A stretch of 64,000 bases of DNA, taken from positions 496,001 to 560,000 of the forward strand of contig NZ_JAFEUS010000002.1 in NCBI RefSeq assembly GCF_027853335.1, read 5' to 3'. The notes under the pieces were generated by a model, which had not been told where the DNA came from, ran no database searches, and saw only the letters and a program-made list of their open reading frames with translations. Shown in pieces: positions 40,101-49,034 of the stretch; position 1 is the stretch's first letter; each line of letters begins with the position of its first letter. The translations under genes and the position numbers were made by a program. Source of the DNA: Leucobacter sp. UCMA 4100 (GTDB lineage Bacteria; Actinomycetota; Actinomycetes; Actinomycetales; Microbacteriaceae).

Positions 40101-41716
40101 TGTTCGGGCTCCTCCACGGCCGCGTGCCTGGGCGCGCGCCTCGGGGCTTCGTCGCCGCGCTGCACCCTCACTGCGGTGTTCGCAAGATAGTTCCACCACT
40201 GCTGCGCGTCACTGCGGGCGAGTCCGCGCATCTGGGCGCTCACCGGCCCCATGACGGTGTGCAGCACGATCGTCGCGAGGCCGAGCCAGGCGTGCACCAT
40301 CGGCCGGTGCAGCATGATCGACTGCGCACGGGCAATGGGCAGCATGACGAGGTGCCTCGTGAAGGCGCCCCGACGAATGCGCACGGTCGCGTTCAGCGTG
40401 TCACCATGCGCGATCGAGATGCCGGCCCGACGACGGCCAAAGAGCAGGAGGAACGCCGAGCGTGGCCCCGCCTTCGTGAAGCCGGTTCCTGGCCCATCGA
40501 GTGCATCAAGCACCCAGTGCTGTTCGCCCGGCTCGCTGAGGTGCGGTGCGATAAGCCCGGCAACCGCAAGAACATCGTCGCGTTTACCCACCGGCAAGAC
40601 GACGTTTTCGAGCACGCCCTGGTTACTGTTGCCCGTATTCGCGGCGGTGCTGCCGGCGGTCGTGAGGCGAATGCGCCACCAACCGAAGGGGCGCCACCAC
40701 AGGGGCTGAGAGATATCGATCGCGTGAATACGGTGCCGGGGAATCGTGTCGGTCGAGGTCGAGGTGAGTCCCGATCCCGTGCGAATGCCATTGCCCGACT
40801 GCGAGATGCTGAAGTTGAAGCCCTTATTGAAGCGGCTAATCAAGATGCCGGCGAAGGCGATCACGATGGGAATCAGCGCCGTGAGCACGTACCAGCTCAG
40901 CGATGCCGCGAGGAACGGTAGCAAAATCACGGCGAGATATAGGAACATCGCCTCGTGGCTGAGCACGATCGAGCCGACGAGGCGGCCCGCTGACACCTGC
41001 ACGAGTGAAACCGCGTTCTCATCGTCGTAGTCAATGTCGCTGTCGACGAACTCCTGCGCGCGGCGGTCAAGCTCTTCGGCGAGAGCACTGCCCGAGGCTT
41101 CCTTCGCGGCTTCGGTTCCCGGCGCTGGCTTGCCCGCTGAAACGGCGGCCGCCGTGCGCAGAATCTGCTGCCGCACGTCTTTGGCGACCCCGTGCGACAG
41201 GAATGCGAGGGCAACCTCGCCGTCTGATCCGCCGGTCTGCACCTGAATTTTTGTGAGGCCGAAGAGCCGCGCAATGAGCGGACGCTGCAGGTTCACCGAC
41301 TGAATACGGTCGAGCGGAGCCCTGCGGTGCTTGCGAAAGAGAATGCCCTTGCGCATCTCGACCGCGCTGCCATTGATCTGATATGAGTGGAAGAACCAGC
41401 TGAGCCAGGCGAAGCCGAGCACGATGATGATGAGGCCGAGCACGCTGAGTGCTACGACGAGAATGAGGTTGCTCTCGAACCAGCTTGGCTCGCCCCATTC
41501 GCCCTCTGGCGTGTATTCGTTGCTCCACGTGCTGCCAACGAAACGGTTGATGAACACGTCGCGCATATTGGCGATGATGATGCCGATAACGATGACGAGC
41601 ACGAGGCCGCCATCGATGATCGGGGTGAGCGGGTGCAGCCTCTGCCAGGTGTCTGGCTCGACCGCAACCTCGGCGGCTGCCGGTTCGGGAGCCTCAGAGT
41701 GAGCGTTGTGGGTCAC
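40097..41716 (-). CDS. PH-domain membrane protein, large (YdbT-like)
   Basis: A 539-aa membrane protein with bacterial PH-like (bPH2) domains. Helices at about 35-52, 85-108 and 255-295 are followed by PH strands such as SAVEMRKGILFRKHRRAPLDRIQSVNLQRPLIARLFGL and a second set TDTIPRHRIHAIDISQPLWWRPFGWWRI. A third lies near the C-terminus (GDTLNATVRIRRGAFTRHLVMLP). It starts with GTG 41716 overlapping the stop of the smaller partner (GTGA). The Bacillus pair YdbS/YdbT affects resistance to bacteriocins; a similar envelope role is possible here. Confidence 0.85.
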   Translation of the reverse strand: MTHNAHSEAPEPAAAEVAVEPDTWQRLHPLTPIIDGGLVLVIVIGIIIANMRDVFINRFVGSTWSNEYTPEGEWGEPSWFESNLILVVALSVLGLIIIVLGFAWLSWFFHSYQINGSAVEMRKGILFRKHRRAPLDRIQSVNLQRPLIARLFGLTKIQVQTGGSDGEVALAFLSHGVAKDVRQQILRTAAAVSAGKPAPGTEAAKEASGSALAEELDRRAQEFVDSDIDYDDENAVSLVQVSAGRLVGSIVLSHEAMFLYLAVILLPFLAASLSWYVLTALIPIVIAFAGILISRFNKGFNFSISQSGNGIRTGSGLTSTSTDTIPRHRIHAIDISQPLWWRPFGWWRIRLTTAGSTAANTGNSNQGVLENVVLPVGKRDDVLAVAGLIAPHLSEPGEQHWVLDALDGPGTGFTKAGPRSAFLLLFGRRRAGISIAHGDTLNATVRIRRGAFTRHLVMLPIARAQSIMLHRPMVHAWLGLATIVLHTVMGPVSAQMRGLARSDAQQWWNYLANTAVRVQRGDEAPRRAPRHAAVEEPEQ

Positions 41717-42216
41717 AGGCCTGACCGCCTCGTCTCAGCGAGTGCCACGAGCTGGTCGCGCAGCTGCTCGGCGTCTTTCGTTTTCAGGCCGGGAAGCTGC
41801 ACACCGGTTGCGGGAGCCGCCGTCACAAACTTCAGCGAGGCGAGTCCGAGCATGCGCAGGAGCGGGCCGCGGGTGACGTCGACGAGCTGAAGGCGGCCGT
41901 AGGGCACCGCGATAATGCGCTCGAACATGATGCCACGGCGGAAGATGAGGTCGTCTTCGCGCAGCATGTAGCCGATGGCTTTCACACGGCGAAACGCGAG
42001 CGCCGACGAGATGAGCACGATAATCGCGACCGCGGCAACCGCAAGGGTGTACCAGATGAGCCATTCGTCGGCGGCGACCGCGAACACAAACACGAGAACG
42101 CCGATGACGATGCCCCCGGTGATGAGGTTGACGAGCAGATCTGCTACGGCATACTTCGGCGAAACGCGTTGCCACTCACGGGCGTCTGACTGAAATTGAG
42201 GTTCAAGAGTTTGCAC
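41713..42216 (-). CDS. PH-domain membrane protein, small (YdbS-like)
   Basis: A 167-aa protein with two helices (about 30-72) followed by one bPH2 domain (FRRVKAIGYMLREDDLIFRRGIMFERIIAVPYGRLQLVDV and TRGPLLRMLGLASLKFVTAA). It is the partner of the larger PH protein that follows with a 4-nt overlap. I place the start at the GTG at 42216, 10 nt after the DUF3180 stop; an ATG at 42288 in the same frame would add 24 residues and overlap DUF3180. Neither has a strong ribosome-binding site. Confidence 0.8.
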   Translation of the reverse strand: MQTLEPQFQSDAREWQRVSPKYAVADLLVNLITGGIVIGVLVFVFAVAADEWLIWYTLAVAAVAIIVLISSALAFRRVKAIGYMLREDDLIFRRGIMFERIIAVPYGRLQLVDVTRGPLLRMLGLASLKFVTAAPATGVQLPGLKTKDAEQLRDQLVALAETRRSGL

Positions 42217-42226
42217 GTGGCTTAGT

Positions 42227-42760
42227 TTAGTCTTTTGGCCGTTCGTATGCTTGCGCAGTTCCGTGTTCTGGGCCTTCTGCGCGCTCATCTGACGCGCTCT
42301 TCTCTGCCCCGTCGTCAGGCGGTATTCGGCAAACTCGCTCGGCGAACAGCCCCGCGATGAGCAGCACCAGAGCGGTGAGCGTTGTGAGCCCCATGGGCAG
42401 CCACACCGCGGCAGCGAGCTGCGTCACTCGGCCTGCAATCATCACGAAGAGGCCGAGCCCAAAGCCCGCGAAGAGCGCTCCAGTGAACTGCGACGCCCAA
42501 GCGGCGGCCAATAGCCGCACGGCGTGAAAGGGGTTTACCGTGATCGTGCGCGTGTCGACAATCGCGCGCTTGAGCCGCAAGGCGAGCACGATGAGCAAGA
42601 CCGCGATAACGAGAAGCGACGCGGGCAACGACAGCGGCGGCGCAAATGGCGCAACGCCTACGCCCGAGCGATACGTTTGCAGAAGCAGGCCGATACCTGC
42701 GCCCACAATGCCAAAGACCACGAGGGTGAGGGGGTTCAGCTTGCGCGCCCCGGGGTTCAT
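42227..42760 (-). CDS. DUF3180 membrane protein
   Basis: A 177-aa, four-helix membrane protein (about 10-27, 42-62, 80-108 and 118-140) with the DUF3180 features LNPLTLVVFGIVGAGIGLLLQ and VNPFHAVRLLAAAWASQFTGALFAG. It follows folK with a 4-nt overlap, the usual actinobacterial order, but has no known function. The last 35 residues are charged and disordered. Confidence 0.9.
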   Translation of the reverse strand: MNPGARKLNPLTLVVFGIVGAGIGLLLQTYRSGVGVAPFAPPLSLPASLLVIAVLLIVLALRLKRAIVDTRTITVNPFHAVRLLAAAWASQFTGALFAGFGLGLFVMIAGRVTQLAAAVWLPMGLTTLTALVLLIAGLFAERVCRIPPDDGAEKSASDERAEGPEHGTAQAYERPKD

Positions 42761-43281
42761 GCCGAAGCCCCGTCATAGGCAGTCGTGGTGTCGCCGACTG
42801 CTTCAAGAAGGTCTTTCACTCGCCCGTGCCCCATGAGCACGGCGTGGGGGTCAAGGTCGTTCCACGGCGAGAGCACAAAATCGCGCTCGTGTGCCCGCGG
42901 GTGCGGAACCCGGAGCCGTTCATCGGCGATGGCCTTGCCGCCGAAGACGATGATGTCGATGTCGAGGGTTCGATCGCCCCAGACGACCTCGCGGGTGCGC
43001 CCGTGGTGTTGCTCGACGCTCTGCACGAGATCGAGCAGTTCGTGTGCGCCAAGGGTCGTCGTGAGGGTCGCAACCCCGTTCAGATACTTTGGCGCGTCGG
43101 GGTCGGGCCCATCGATTCTGAACGCGATCGTCTCACGCAGCGGGGAGGCCTTGACCTCGCTCACGCCTGCCGCGTTCGCGATCATCATTTGAGCTTCGCG
43201 GATCGTCGCTTCCCGGTCGCCGAGATTCGCGCCGAACGCGAGCAATACCGTGGTGAGCTGTTTCATGGGGGTGGCGCTCAT
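42757..43281 (-). CDS. folK: 2-amino-4-hydroxy-6-hydroxymethyldihydropteridine pyrophosphokinase
   Basis: A 174-aa HPPK that transfers pyrophosphate from ATP to hydroxymethyl-dihydropterin in folate synthesis. It has TVLLAFGANLGDREATIREA, the RTREVVWGDRTLDIDIIVFGG signature with catalytic Asp residues, and VPHPRAHERDFVLSPWNDLDP. It overlaps the end of the folP-folB fusion by 4 nt and DUF3180 by 4 nt, so it is the middle of a tightly coupled set. Confidence 0.96.
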   Translation of the reverse strand: MSATPMKQLTTVLLAFGANLGDREATIREAQMMIANAAGVSEVKASPLRETIAFRIDGPDPDAPKYLNGVATLTTTLGAHELLDLVQSVEQHHGRTREVVWGDRTLDIDIIVFGGKAIADERLRVPHPRAHERDFVLSPWNDLDPHAVLMGHGRVKDLLEAVGDTTTAYDGASA

Positions 43282-44504
43282 CGTGCACGCTCCCTCGTGA
43301 CCGTAATGGAAACGTCGTGGAAGGGCACCGTGATGGGTGCCTCTGGTTTGTGCACCGTAACGGTGGTGCGCCGCACCCCGGCGAACGAGAGGGCGACTCC
43401 CGCGAGGCGTTCTGCAACGGTCTCAATGAGATCGACCGGGTCACGTTCGACCGAGGCGACGATGGCCTCGGCGAGTTCCCCGTAGTGCACGGTGCGGCTG
43501 AGGTCGTCGGCGGTGTCTGCGAGATCAACCTCGACCTCGGCGTCAATGACAAACTTCTGGCCGTTTGCCCGCTCAAAGTCAAATACCCCGTGGTGCGCGA
43601 AGGCTTCGAGCCCTGTGAGTCGAATCGTGCTGAGCGCACTCCACGTGGCGGGTTTCGGGTCGGCGAGAGGCACGTCACGAGTCGGCGAGGTGGCTGCGCT
43701 CCCCCAGGCCTCGGTCACCGCGAGTGCCTGGACTGTCGCCGCGACGTCGTGCACTCGCACGCCCCAGGCTCCGGCTCTGGCACTCAAAGCACTCACGACG
43801 CTCGTGGCGAGGTCCCGCTCAGTGGCGGGTTTATCGGCCCCAGCGATCTCAGCGAGCATGCGTTTGCGCGATGCTCCAATGAGCACCGGGTAGCCGAGAG
43901 CCGTGATCTCGCCGAGCCGGCGCAAGATCTCCCAGCACTGTTCTGCCCTTTTATCGAAACCGAGGCCGGGATCAAGCACGATGTTCTCGCGGGCGACACC
44001 TGCGTCGAGGGCCCGTTGTGCGTTTGCGTTCAAAGTCGCAGCAACCTCGGCCACGACATCGTCGTAATTCGAGCGGTCATGCTCTGGGTCGGGAATGCCC
44101 CGCCAGTGCCCGATGATGTAGTAAACCCCGTCAACATTGGCCGAGAGTCTCGCGACCGTGTCGACCATGGCCGGGTCATATTCGCCGCCAGACACATCGT
44201 TCACGTAGCGCGCGCCGGCGAGCACGGCAGCTTCTGCGGTACTCGCGCGCAGCGTATCGACCGAGAGGCAGATACCCTCGCGGGCGAGGTCGCGGATGAC
44301 CGGCAGCACCCGACGCTGCTCTTCAGCAGCCCCGATCATCGTTGCCCCAGGCCGCGTCGACTCACCGCCGACATCGACGATCGAAGCGCCGAGTGACGCG
44401 AGCTCAACGCCCCGCTTCACGGCGGCCTCGTGCTCGGCGAACCGGTTCGCATCGCTAAACGAGTCTGGCGTAACGTTGAGCACGCCGAGCACCTTGGTCG
44501 CCAT
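43278..44504 (-). CDS. folP: Fused dihydropteroate synthase and dihydroneopterin aldolase
   Basis: A 408-aa bifunctional protein. Residues 1 to about 270 are dihydropteroate synthase: KVLGVLNVTPDSFSDANRF, VDVGGESTRPGA, and the sulfonamide-site loop IGASRKRML. Residues about 285-408 are dihydroneopterin aldolase (FolB): STIRLTGLEAFAHHGVFDFE with the catalytic lysine in ANGQKFVIDAEVEVD and the FolB end RTTVTVHKPEAPI. The two are separate genes in most actinobacteria. The ATG at 44504 is 10 nt past the ftsH stop. The folE gene often found between ftsH and folP is not here. Confidence 0.95.
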   Translation of the reverse strand: MATKVLGVLNVTPDSFSDANRFAEHEAAVKRGVELASLGASIVDVGGESTRPGATMIGAAEEQRRVLPVIRDLAREGICLSVDTLRASTAEAAVLAGARYVNDVSGGEYDPAMVDTVARLSANVDGVYYIIGHWRGIPDPEHDRSNYDDVVAEVAATLNANAQRALDAGVARENIVLDPGLGFDKRAEQCWEILRRLGEITALGYPVLIGASRKRMLAEIAGADKPATERDLATSVVSALSARAGAWGVRVHDVAATVQALAVTEAWGSAATSPTRDVPLADPKPATWSALSTIRLTGLEAFAHHGVFDFERANGQKFVIDAEVEVDLADTADDLSRTVHYGELAEAIVASVERDPVDLIETVAERLAGVALSFAGVRRTTVTVHKPEAPITVPFHDVSITVTRERAR

Positions 44505-44514
44505 GCGAGACCGC

Positions 44515-46641
44515 TTACCGGCCCGAGTCGGTGTCGGGGTCTTCGACCACACCGAGGTTCTTCGGCACAGCCCCACCACTGCTCGGTGCGGGTGGGTTCT
44601 CGCTCTGCGGGTGAGCGTCAGGCTGTTCACCAGCCGCTGCGTCACCCGAGGTGGTCGAAGCCTGCGGCTTGCTCGAGGTATCGGTATCGAGGTTTGCAAT
44701 CGTCACGGCTTCACCATCGGTGCGAACCGCTTCAGGCACCTCAACGGGAGGGCGCTGCGAGACCGGGCGGTCTTCGTGTGAGAGCCATACCTCGCGCTTT
44801 GGCAGTTTCTGCACGTCAGCAAAAATCTCTGCGATCTGGTTGTGATCGAGGGTCTCTTTTTCGAGCAGTTCGAGCGCGAGACGGTCGAGTACGTCACGGT
44901 TAATATTGAGCGCTTCGTACGCCTCGTTATGAGCCTGCTCGAGGAAGGCGCGAATCTCAGAGTCGACCTGAACGGCAATGCCTTCTGAGTAGTCCCTGCT
45001 TGAGCCGAACTCACCGAGGTATGAGGGGCTCTGAGCCTGGCCAAGCTTGACCGGCCCAAGCGTCGCCGACATACCGTAATCGGTCACCATCTGGCGGGCC
45101 GTTGAGGTCGCCTTCTCGATGTCGTTGCCCGCGCCGGTGGTCGGGTCGTGGAACACGATTTCTTCGGCAACACGGCCGCCGAGCGCGTATGCGATGCGAT
45201 CTTGCAGCTCGTTGCGGCTCACCGAGTACTTGTCGTCGAGCGGCATGACCATCGTGTAGCCGAGTGCCCTCCCTCGCGGAAGAATCGTGATCTTCGTGAC
45301 CGGGTCGGTGTAGTTGAGCGCGGCCGCGACGAGCGCGTGACCGCCCTCGTGGTAGGCCGTAACAAGCTTCTCTTGGTCGTTCATCATGCGCGTGCGTCGC
45401 TGCGGCCCAGCAACAAGACGGTCGATCGCCTCGTCGAGCGCGCGGTTATCAATGAGTTGCGCGTGAGAGCGAGCGGTCAGCAGCGCAGCCTCGTTGAGCA
45501 CGTTCGCGAGATCAGCACCGGTGAAGCCAGGAGTCTTTCGTGCGACGACCTCGAGGTCAACGTTCTTCGAGAGCGGCTTTCCCTTTGCGTGCACCTCGAG
45601 AATTTGCAGGCGCCCCTTCATGTCTGGTGCATCAACACCGACCTGGCGATCGAACCGGCCTGGGCGCAGAAGTGCAGGGTCAAGCATGTCTGGGCGGTTC
45701 GTAGCGGCAATCATGATGATGTTGATGCCCGGCTCGAAACCATCCATCTCAACGAGCAACTGGTTCAGCGTCTGTTCACGCTCATCGTGACCGCCGCCCA
45801 TGCCCTGACCGCGGCGTTGACCTACCGCGTCGATTTCATCGACAAAGATAATGGCCGGTGCGTTCTGCTTCGCCTCTTTAAAGAGGTCACGTACACGGCT
45901 CGCACCAACGCCGACGAACATCTCGACGAAGTCTGAGCCAGAAATCGCGTAGAAGGGCACGCCGGCCTCACCAGCGACCGCCCTCGCCAGCAGCGTCTTA
46001 CCCGTACCGGGAGGGCCGTAGAGCAGCACACCCTTGGGAATCTTGGCGCCGACTGCCTCGTACCGGGTCGGGTTTTGCAAAAAGTCTTTGATCTCGTGCA
46101 GTTCATCGACGGCCTCGTCAGCACCGGCGACATCGACAAAAGTCACCTGCGGCGTCTCTTTAGCAATGAGCTTCGCCTTCGACTTACCGAACTGCATGAC
46201 CTTGTTGCCGCCCTGCATCGATGAGAGCATCCACCAGAAGAAGAGGCCAATGAGCAACAGTGGGAGGAGGAACCCGAGCATCGAGAGCCACGGGTTCGGC
46301 TTCGGCACCTCGTCGGTGTAGCCGTCTTTGAGCTTGGCGTCGGTGACCGCCTCAACGACGGTGTCACCGCGCTGCGAAACGTAGTAGAAGAAGACCTCTT
46401 TACCGTCTTTTTTGTCGGCCTTCGTGAGTTCAACGTTCACGCGCTGGTCACCATCGATCATGGTGACCTTCTTGGCCTTGCCATCGGTGATGTAGGCGAG
46501 ACCGTCCTGGGTCGAGACCTCTTTCATGCCTCCGCCGGCCAGCAGCGACCATCCGAGCAGCACAATGAGGGGCGCAAGGATGAAATAAATGAGCGGCCCT
46601 TTAAAGAGCTGCTTGCCTTTGCCCTGTGTTGTTTCGGCCAA
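44515..46641 (-). CDS. ftsH: ATP-dependent zinc metalloprotease FtsH
   Basis: A 708-aa membrane protease. Two helices (about 17-36 and 118-140) flank a periplasmic-type domain; then come AAA motifs GPPGTGKT (about 206), the second region of homology, and the zinc site HEGGH (about 428), with a third ligand further on. The C-terminal about 70 residues ([12 protein letters not shown] to the end) are Ser/Thr/Pro-rich and probably disordered, as in other actinobacteria. FtsH degrades misfolded membrane and short-lived regulatory proteins. A hairpin lies between it and hpt. Confidence 0.97.
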   Translation of the reverse strand: MAETTQGKGKQLFKGPLIYFILAPLIVLLGWSLLAGGGMKEVSTQDGLAYITDGKAKKVTMIDGDQRVNVELTKADKKDGKEVFFYYVSQRGDTVVEAVTDAKLKDGYTDEVPKPNPWLSMLGFLLPLLLIGLFFWWMLSSMQGGNKVMQFGKSKAKLIAKETPQVTFVDVAGADEAVDELHEIKDFLQNPTRYEAVGAKIPKGVLLYGPPGTGKTLLARAVAGEAGVPFYAISGSDFVEMFVGVGASRVRDLFKEAKQNAPAIIFVDEIDAVGQRRGQGMGGGHDEREQTLNQLLVEMDGFEPGINIIMIAATNRPDMLDPALLRPGRFDRQVGVDAPDMKGRLQILEVHAKGKPLSKNVDLEVVARKTPGFTGADLANVLNEAALLTARSHAQLIDNRALDEAIDRLVAGPQRRTRMMNDQEKLVTAYHEGGHALVAAALNYTDPVTKITILPRGRALGYTMVMPLDDKYSVSRNELQDRIAYALGGRVAEEIVFHDPTTGAGNDIEKATSTARQMVTDYGMSATLGPVKLGQAQSPSYLGEFGSSRDYSEGIAVQVDSEIRAFLEQAHNEAYEALNINRDVLDRLALELLEKETLDHNQIAEIFADVQKLPKREVWLSHEDRPVSQRPPVEVPEAVRTDGEAVTIANLDTDTSSKPQASTTSGDAAAGEQPDAHPQSENPPAPSSGGAVPKNLGVVEDPDTDSGR

Positions 46642-46664
46642 GATGAGCGCCTTTCGTCAACGAA

Positions 46665-46707
46665 TATGCCCGGCGGGTAATAGTTTCGAGATTACCCCGC
46701 CGGGCAT
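46665..46707 (-). promoter_or_regulatory. Hairpin between hpt and ftsH
   Basis: ATGCCCGGCGGG-TAAT pairs with ATTA-CCCCGCCGGGCAT with a one-base bulge. It lies 39 nt after the hpt stop and 24 nt before ftsH; probably a terminator or attenuator giving ftsH partly separate control. Confidence 0.6.
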
Positions 46708-46745
46708 GGAAATCTGCTGGAGTTCTGCCGTAGGCGAACCGAACG

Positions 46746-47303
46746 TTATTTTTTCTCGTACATGTGCGGTGCGAGAATCGCAACATCGCGCAGGTTTCGG
46801 TAATCCTCGGCATAATCGAGCCCGTAGCCGACCACGAAATCTGGCGGAATATCGTAGCCAACGTAGTCAACCGTGATCTCGACCTTTGCGAGCTCAGGCT
46901 TGCGAAGCATCGTCACAATTTTGACCGAGCGCGCGCCGCGGCTCAAGAAGTTTTCTTTGAGCCATGAAAGCGTGAGCCCTGATTCAACGATGTCTTCAAC
47001 GATGAGCACGTCACGGTCGGTAATGTCGGCGTCGAGGTCTTTCAAGATGCGCACAACGCCGCTCGACTTCGTGCCTGCACCGTACGACGACACCACCATC
47101 CAGTCCATCTGTGCGTGAAAGCGCAACTCGCGTGAGAGGTCAGCCATCACCATGATCGCGCCCTTGAGCACCCCGACGAGCAAGGGCGGCTCACCCGGGT
47201 AGTCGGCTTCAATCTCGCGGGCCAGCTCTTCGAGCCGCGCCTTGAGCTGGGCCTCGGTATACAGAATTGTCGCGAGTTCGCCCGACAGTTGCTCTGAATC
47301 CAT
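46746..47303 (-). CDS. hpt: Hypoxanthine phosphoribosyltransferase
   Basis: A 185-aa purine-salvage enzyme. The phosphoribosyl-pyrophosphate motif is VLIVEDIVESGLTLSW, with LVGVLKGAIMVMADLSREL (substrate loop) and the C-terminal VDYVGYDIPPDFVVGYGLDYAEDYR. It converts hypoxanthine or guanine to the nucleotide. The gene starts 13 nt after the tilS stop; tilS-hpt-ftsH is a standard order. Confidence 0.96.
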   Translation of the reverse strand: MDSEQLSGELATILYTEAQLKARLEELAREIEADYPGEPPLLVGVLKGAIMVMADLSRELRFHAQMDWMVVSSYGAGTKSSGVVRILKDLDADITDRDVLIVEDIVESGLTLSWLKENFLSRGARSVKIVTMLRKPELAKVEITVDYVGYDIPPDFVVGYGLDYAEDYRNLRDVAILAPHMYEKK

Positions 47304-47316
47304 GCGTTCCTTCTTT

Positions 47317-48357
47317 CTAGAGGATCGTTCCCGGGTGGTCTTCTGCCCCGGGCGCCGCGCTCATCACGATGTATGCGCCCTCGCGCTTCACGCGAATGCC
47401 GGGCAGGTGCAACGCACCCTGGCCTTTATAGTCGGTCACGAGTTTAGCAACCTCGAGTGTGTGCTGTCGGGTGAGCTGTACACCAAACTCGGCTTTGGCG
47501 ACGTAGCGAATGATGCGGTTGCGCAATGCCGCGGGATTGGCAAAGAGCGCACCAGAGTGCACCGCAATGCCCGCCTCGGCTGGCTCAACGATCTCTTCGA
47601 TGATCTCGCTGATCATCTCGTCAAACGCCTCGCTGTCTTCGCGCGCAAGCTCTGCGGTACGAGCGAGCGAATCGACGATGCCGGGACCGAGCTCGGCCTC
47701 AAGCACGGGAATCACGCGATGGCGCACCCGTGATCTGGTGTAGGCCGGATCTTCGTTGTGCGGATCTTGCCAGGGGTCAATGCCCGCGTCTTCGCACGCC
47801 TGAGCGGTGGTCTGGCTTGAGACACCGAGGATCGGGCGCACAAAAAGCCCACGCTTCGGTGGAATACCGGCGAGCGAACGCGAGCCTGATCCGCGTGCAA
47901 GGGCAAGGAGAACCTGCTCTGCTTGGTCGTCTCTCGTGTGGCCGAGAAAAATGCGCACCGCTCCCGTTTCACGAGCTGCGTTGCGAAACGCGGTGTACCT
48001 TGCCGAGCGAGCAGCCGATTCAGGCCCGTCACTGTGCTCTGTCACTTCGACGCGGGTCACTATCACTGGATCAAGGCCAAGGTTTCGTGCAAGCGTCGCG
48101 GTCTTCTCTGCGACCTCAGCCGACTCAGCCTGGAGCCCGTGGTCGACGATCACGGCGCCAACGCGCAGGCCAGCTTTTTCACCCTCGAAGGCTGAGGCAG
48201 CGGCCAAAGCAAACGAGTCTGGGCCCCCCGAAAGGGCCACTAAGACGAGTGATTGAGCGGGCAAGGCGGCCTCGTCGAGGGCCTCTCGAACCGCGAGACG
48301 GGTCTCGGCAACCGCCGGTGTTAGCCTGGGAAGACGATCATTTGGAGCAGTACTCAT
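47317..48357 (-). CDS. tilS: tRNA(Ile)-lysidine synthase
   Basis: A 346-aa enzyme that attaches lysine to C34 of tRNA-Ile(CAU), changing its decoding to AUA. The PP-loop SGGPDS is at residues 43-48; the N-type ATPase core includes [20 protein letters not shown] and [18 protein letters not shown]. The C-terminal substrate-binding part is short, as in actinobacteria. First gene of the hpt/ftsH group, divergent from ppa. Confidence 0.95.
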   Translation of the reverse strand: MSTAPNDRLPRLTPAVAETRLAVREALDEAALPAQSLVLVALSGGPDSFALAAASAFEGEKAGLRVGAVIVDHGLQAESAEVAEKTATLARNLGLDPVIVTRVEVTEHSDGPESAARSARYTAFRNAARETGAVRIFLGHTRDDQAEQVLLALARGSGSRSLAGIPPKRGLFVRPILGVSSQTTAQACEDAGIDPWQDPHNEDPAYTRSRVRHRVIPVLEAELGPGIVDSLARTAELAREDSEAFDEMISEIIEEIVEPAEAGIAVHSGALFANPAALRNRIIRYVAKAEFGVQLTRQHTLEVAKLVTDYKGQGALHLPGIRVKREGAYIVMSAAPGAEDHPGTIL

Positions 48358-48420
48358 GCATCTAAGGTACCGCTATCGGCTACTCTTATGGTGTTTGTTC
48401 ACGATTCGAGAGGAGCCAGC

Positions 48421-48906
48421 ATGGCTGAATTCGATGCGGTAGTAGAGATTCCTAAGGGAAGCCGCAACAAGTACGAGATCGACCACGAGACCGGGCGCGT
48501 GTACCTTGACCGCGTTCTGTACACCGGATTCGTTTACCCAGCAGACTACGGCTTCTTCGAGAACAGCCTGGGCGAAGACGGCGATCCGCTCGACGTTCTC
48601 GTGCTGCTCGACTACCCGGTCTTTCCCGGCGTTGGCATCAAGGTGCGCCCCGTAGGTGTGCTGCGCATGAGCGACGAAGCTGGAGGCGACGACAAGGTCA
48701 TCGCCGTGCAGCACAAAGATCCTCGCTGGACCCACATTCAAGATGTGAACGATATTCCCGAGTACACGCGCAAAGAGATCGAGCACTTCTTCGAGCGTTA
48801 CAAAGACCTCGAGCCCGGCAAATGGGTCAAGGTCGACGCTTGGGGCACTGCGGCTGACGCAGAGCAGCTCATTCTTGAGGCGATCGAACGCGCCAAGACG
48901 GCGTAA
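48421..48906 (+). CDS. ppa: Inorganic pyrophosphatase (family I)
   Basis: A 161-aa soluble hexamer-type pyrophosphatase. The metal-binding signature [11 protein letters not shown] is present, with [24 protein letters not shown] and [13 protein letters not shown]. It removes the pyrophosphate from biosynthesis. The ATG at 48421 has AGGAGCCAGC upstream. It is divergent from tilS and ends before a strong terminator. Confidence 0.97.
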   Translation: MAEFDAVVEIPKGSRNKYEIDHETGRVYLDRVLYTGFVYPADYGFFENSLGEDGDPLDVLVLLDYPVFPGVGIKVRPVGVLRMSDEAGGDDKVIAVQHKDPRWTHIQDVNDIPEYTRKEIEHFFERYKDLEPGKWVKVDAWGTAADAEQLILEAIERAKTA

Positions 48907-48960
48907 CAAGCGTTGCCTTCGGGCAACCGGCGCTCATGCGCACGGCATGCCTTCGAAAAA

Positions 48961-48997
48961 CACAGCGCCCCGGTTCTCCGTGAACCGGGGCGCTGTG
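48961..48997. terminator. Bidirectional terminator between ppa and M23 peptidase
   Basis: A 16-bp perfect stem (CACAGCGCCCCGGTTC with GAACCGGGGCGCTGTG), 5-nt loop. It lies between the convergent ppa and peptidase genes. Confidence 0.9.
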
Positions 48998-49034
48998 TGT
49001 ATGTCTCGGGTGTTAGCCGCCGCCAGGGGCGCTA

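Noticed and set aside
45148-45936. 262-codon frame opposite ftsH
   Set aside because: Shadow of the AAA domain on the other strand, without a ribosome-binding site.
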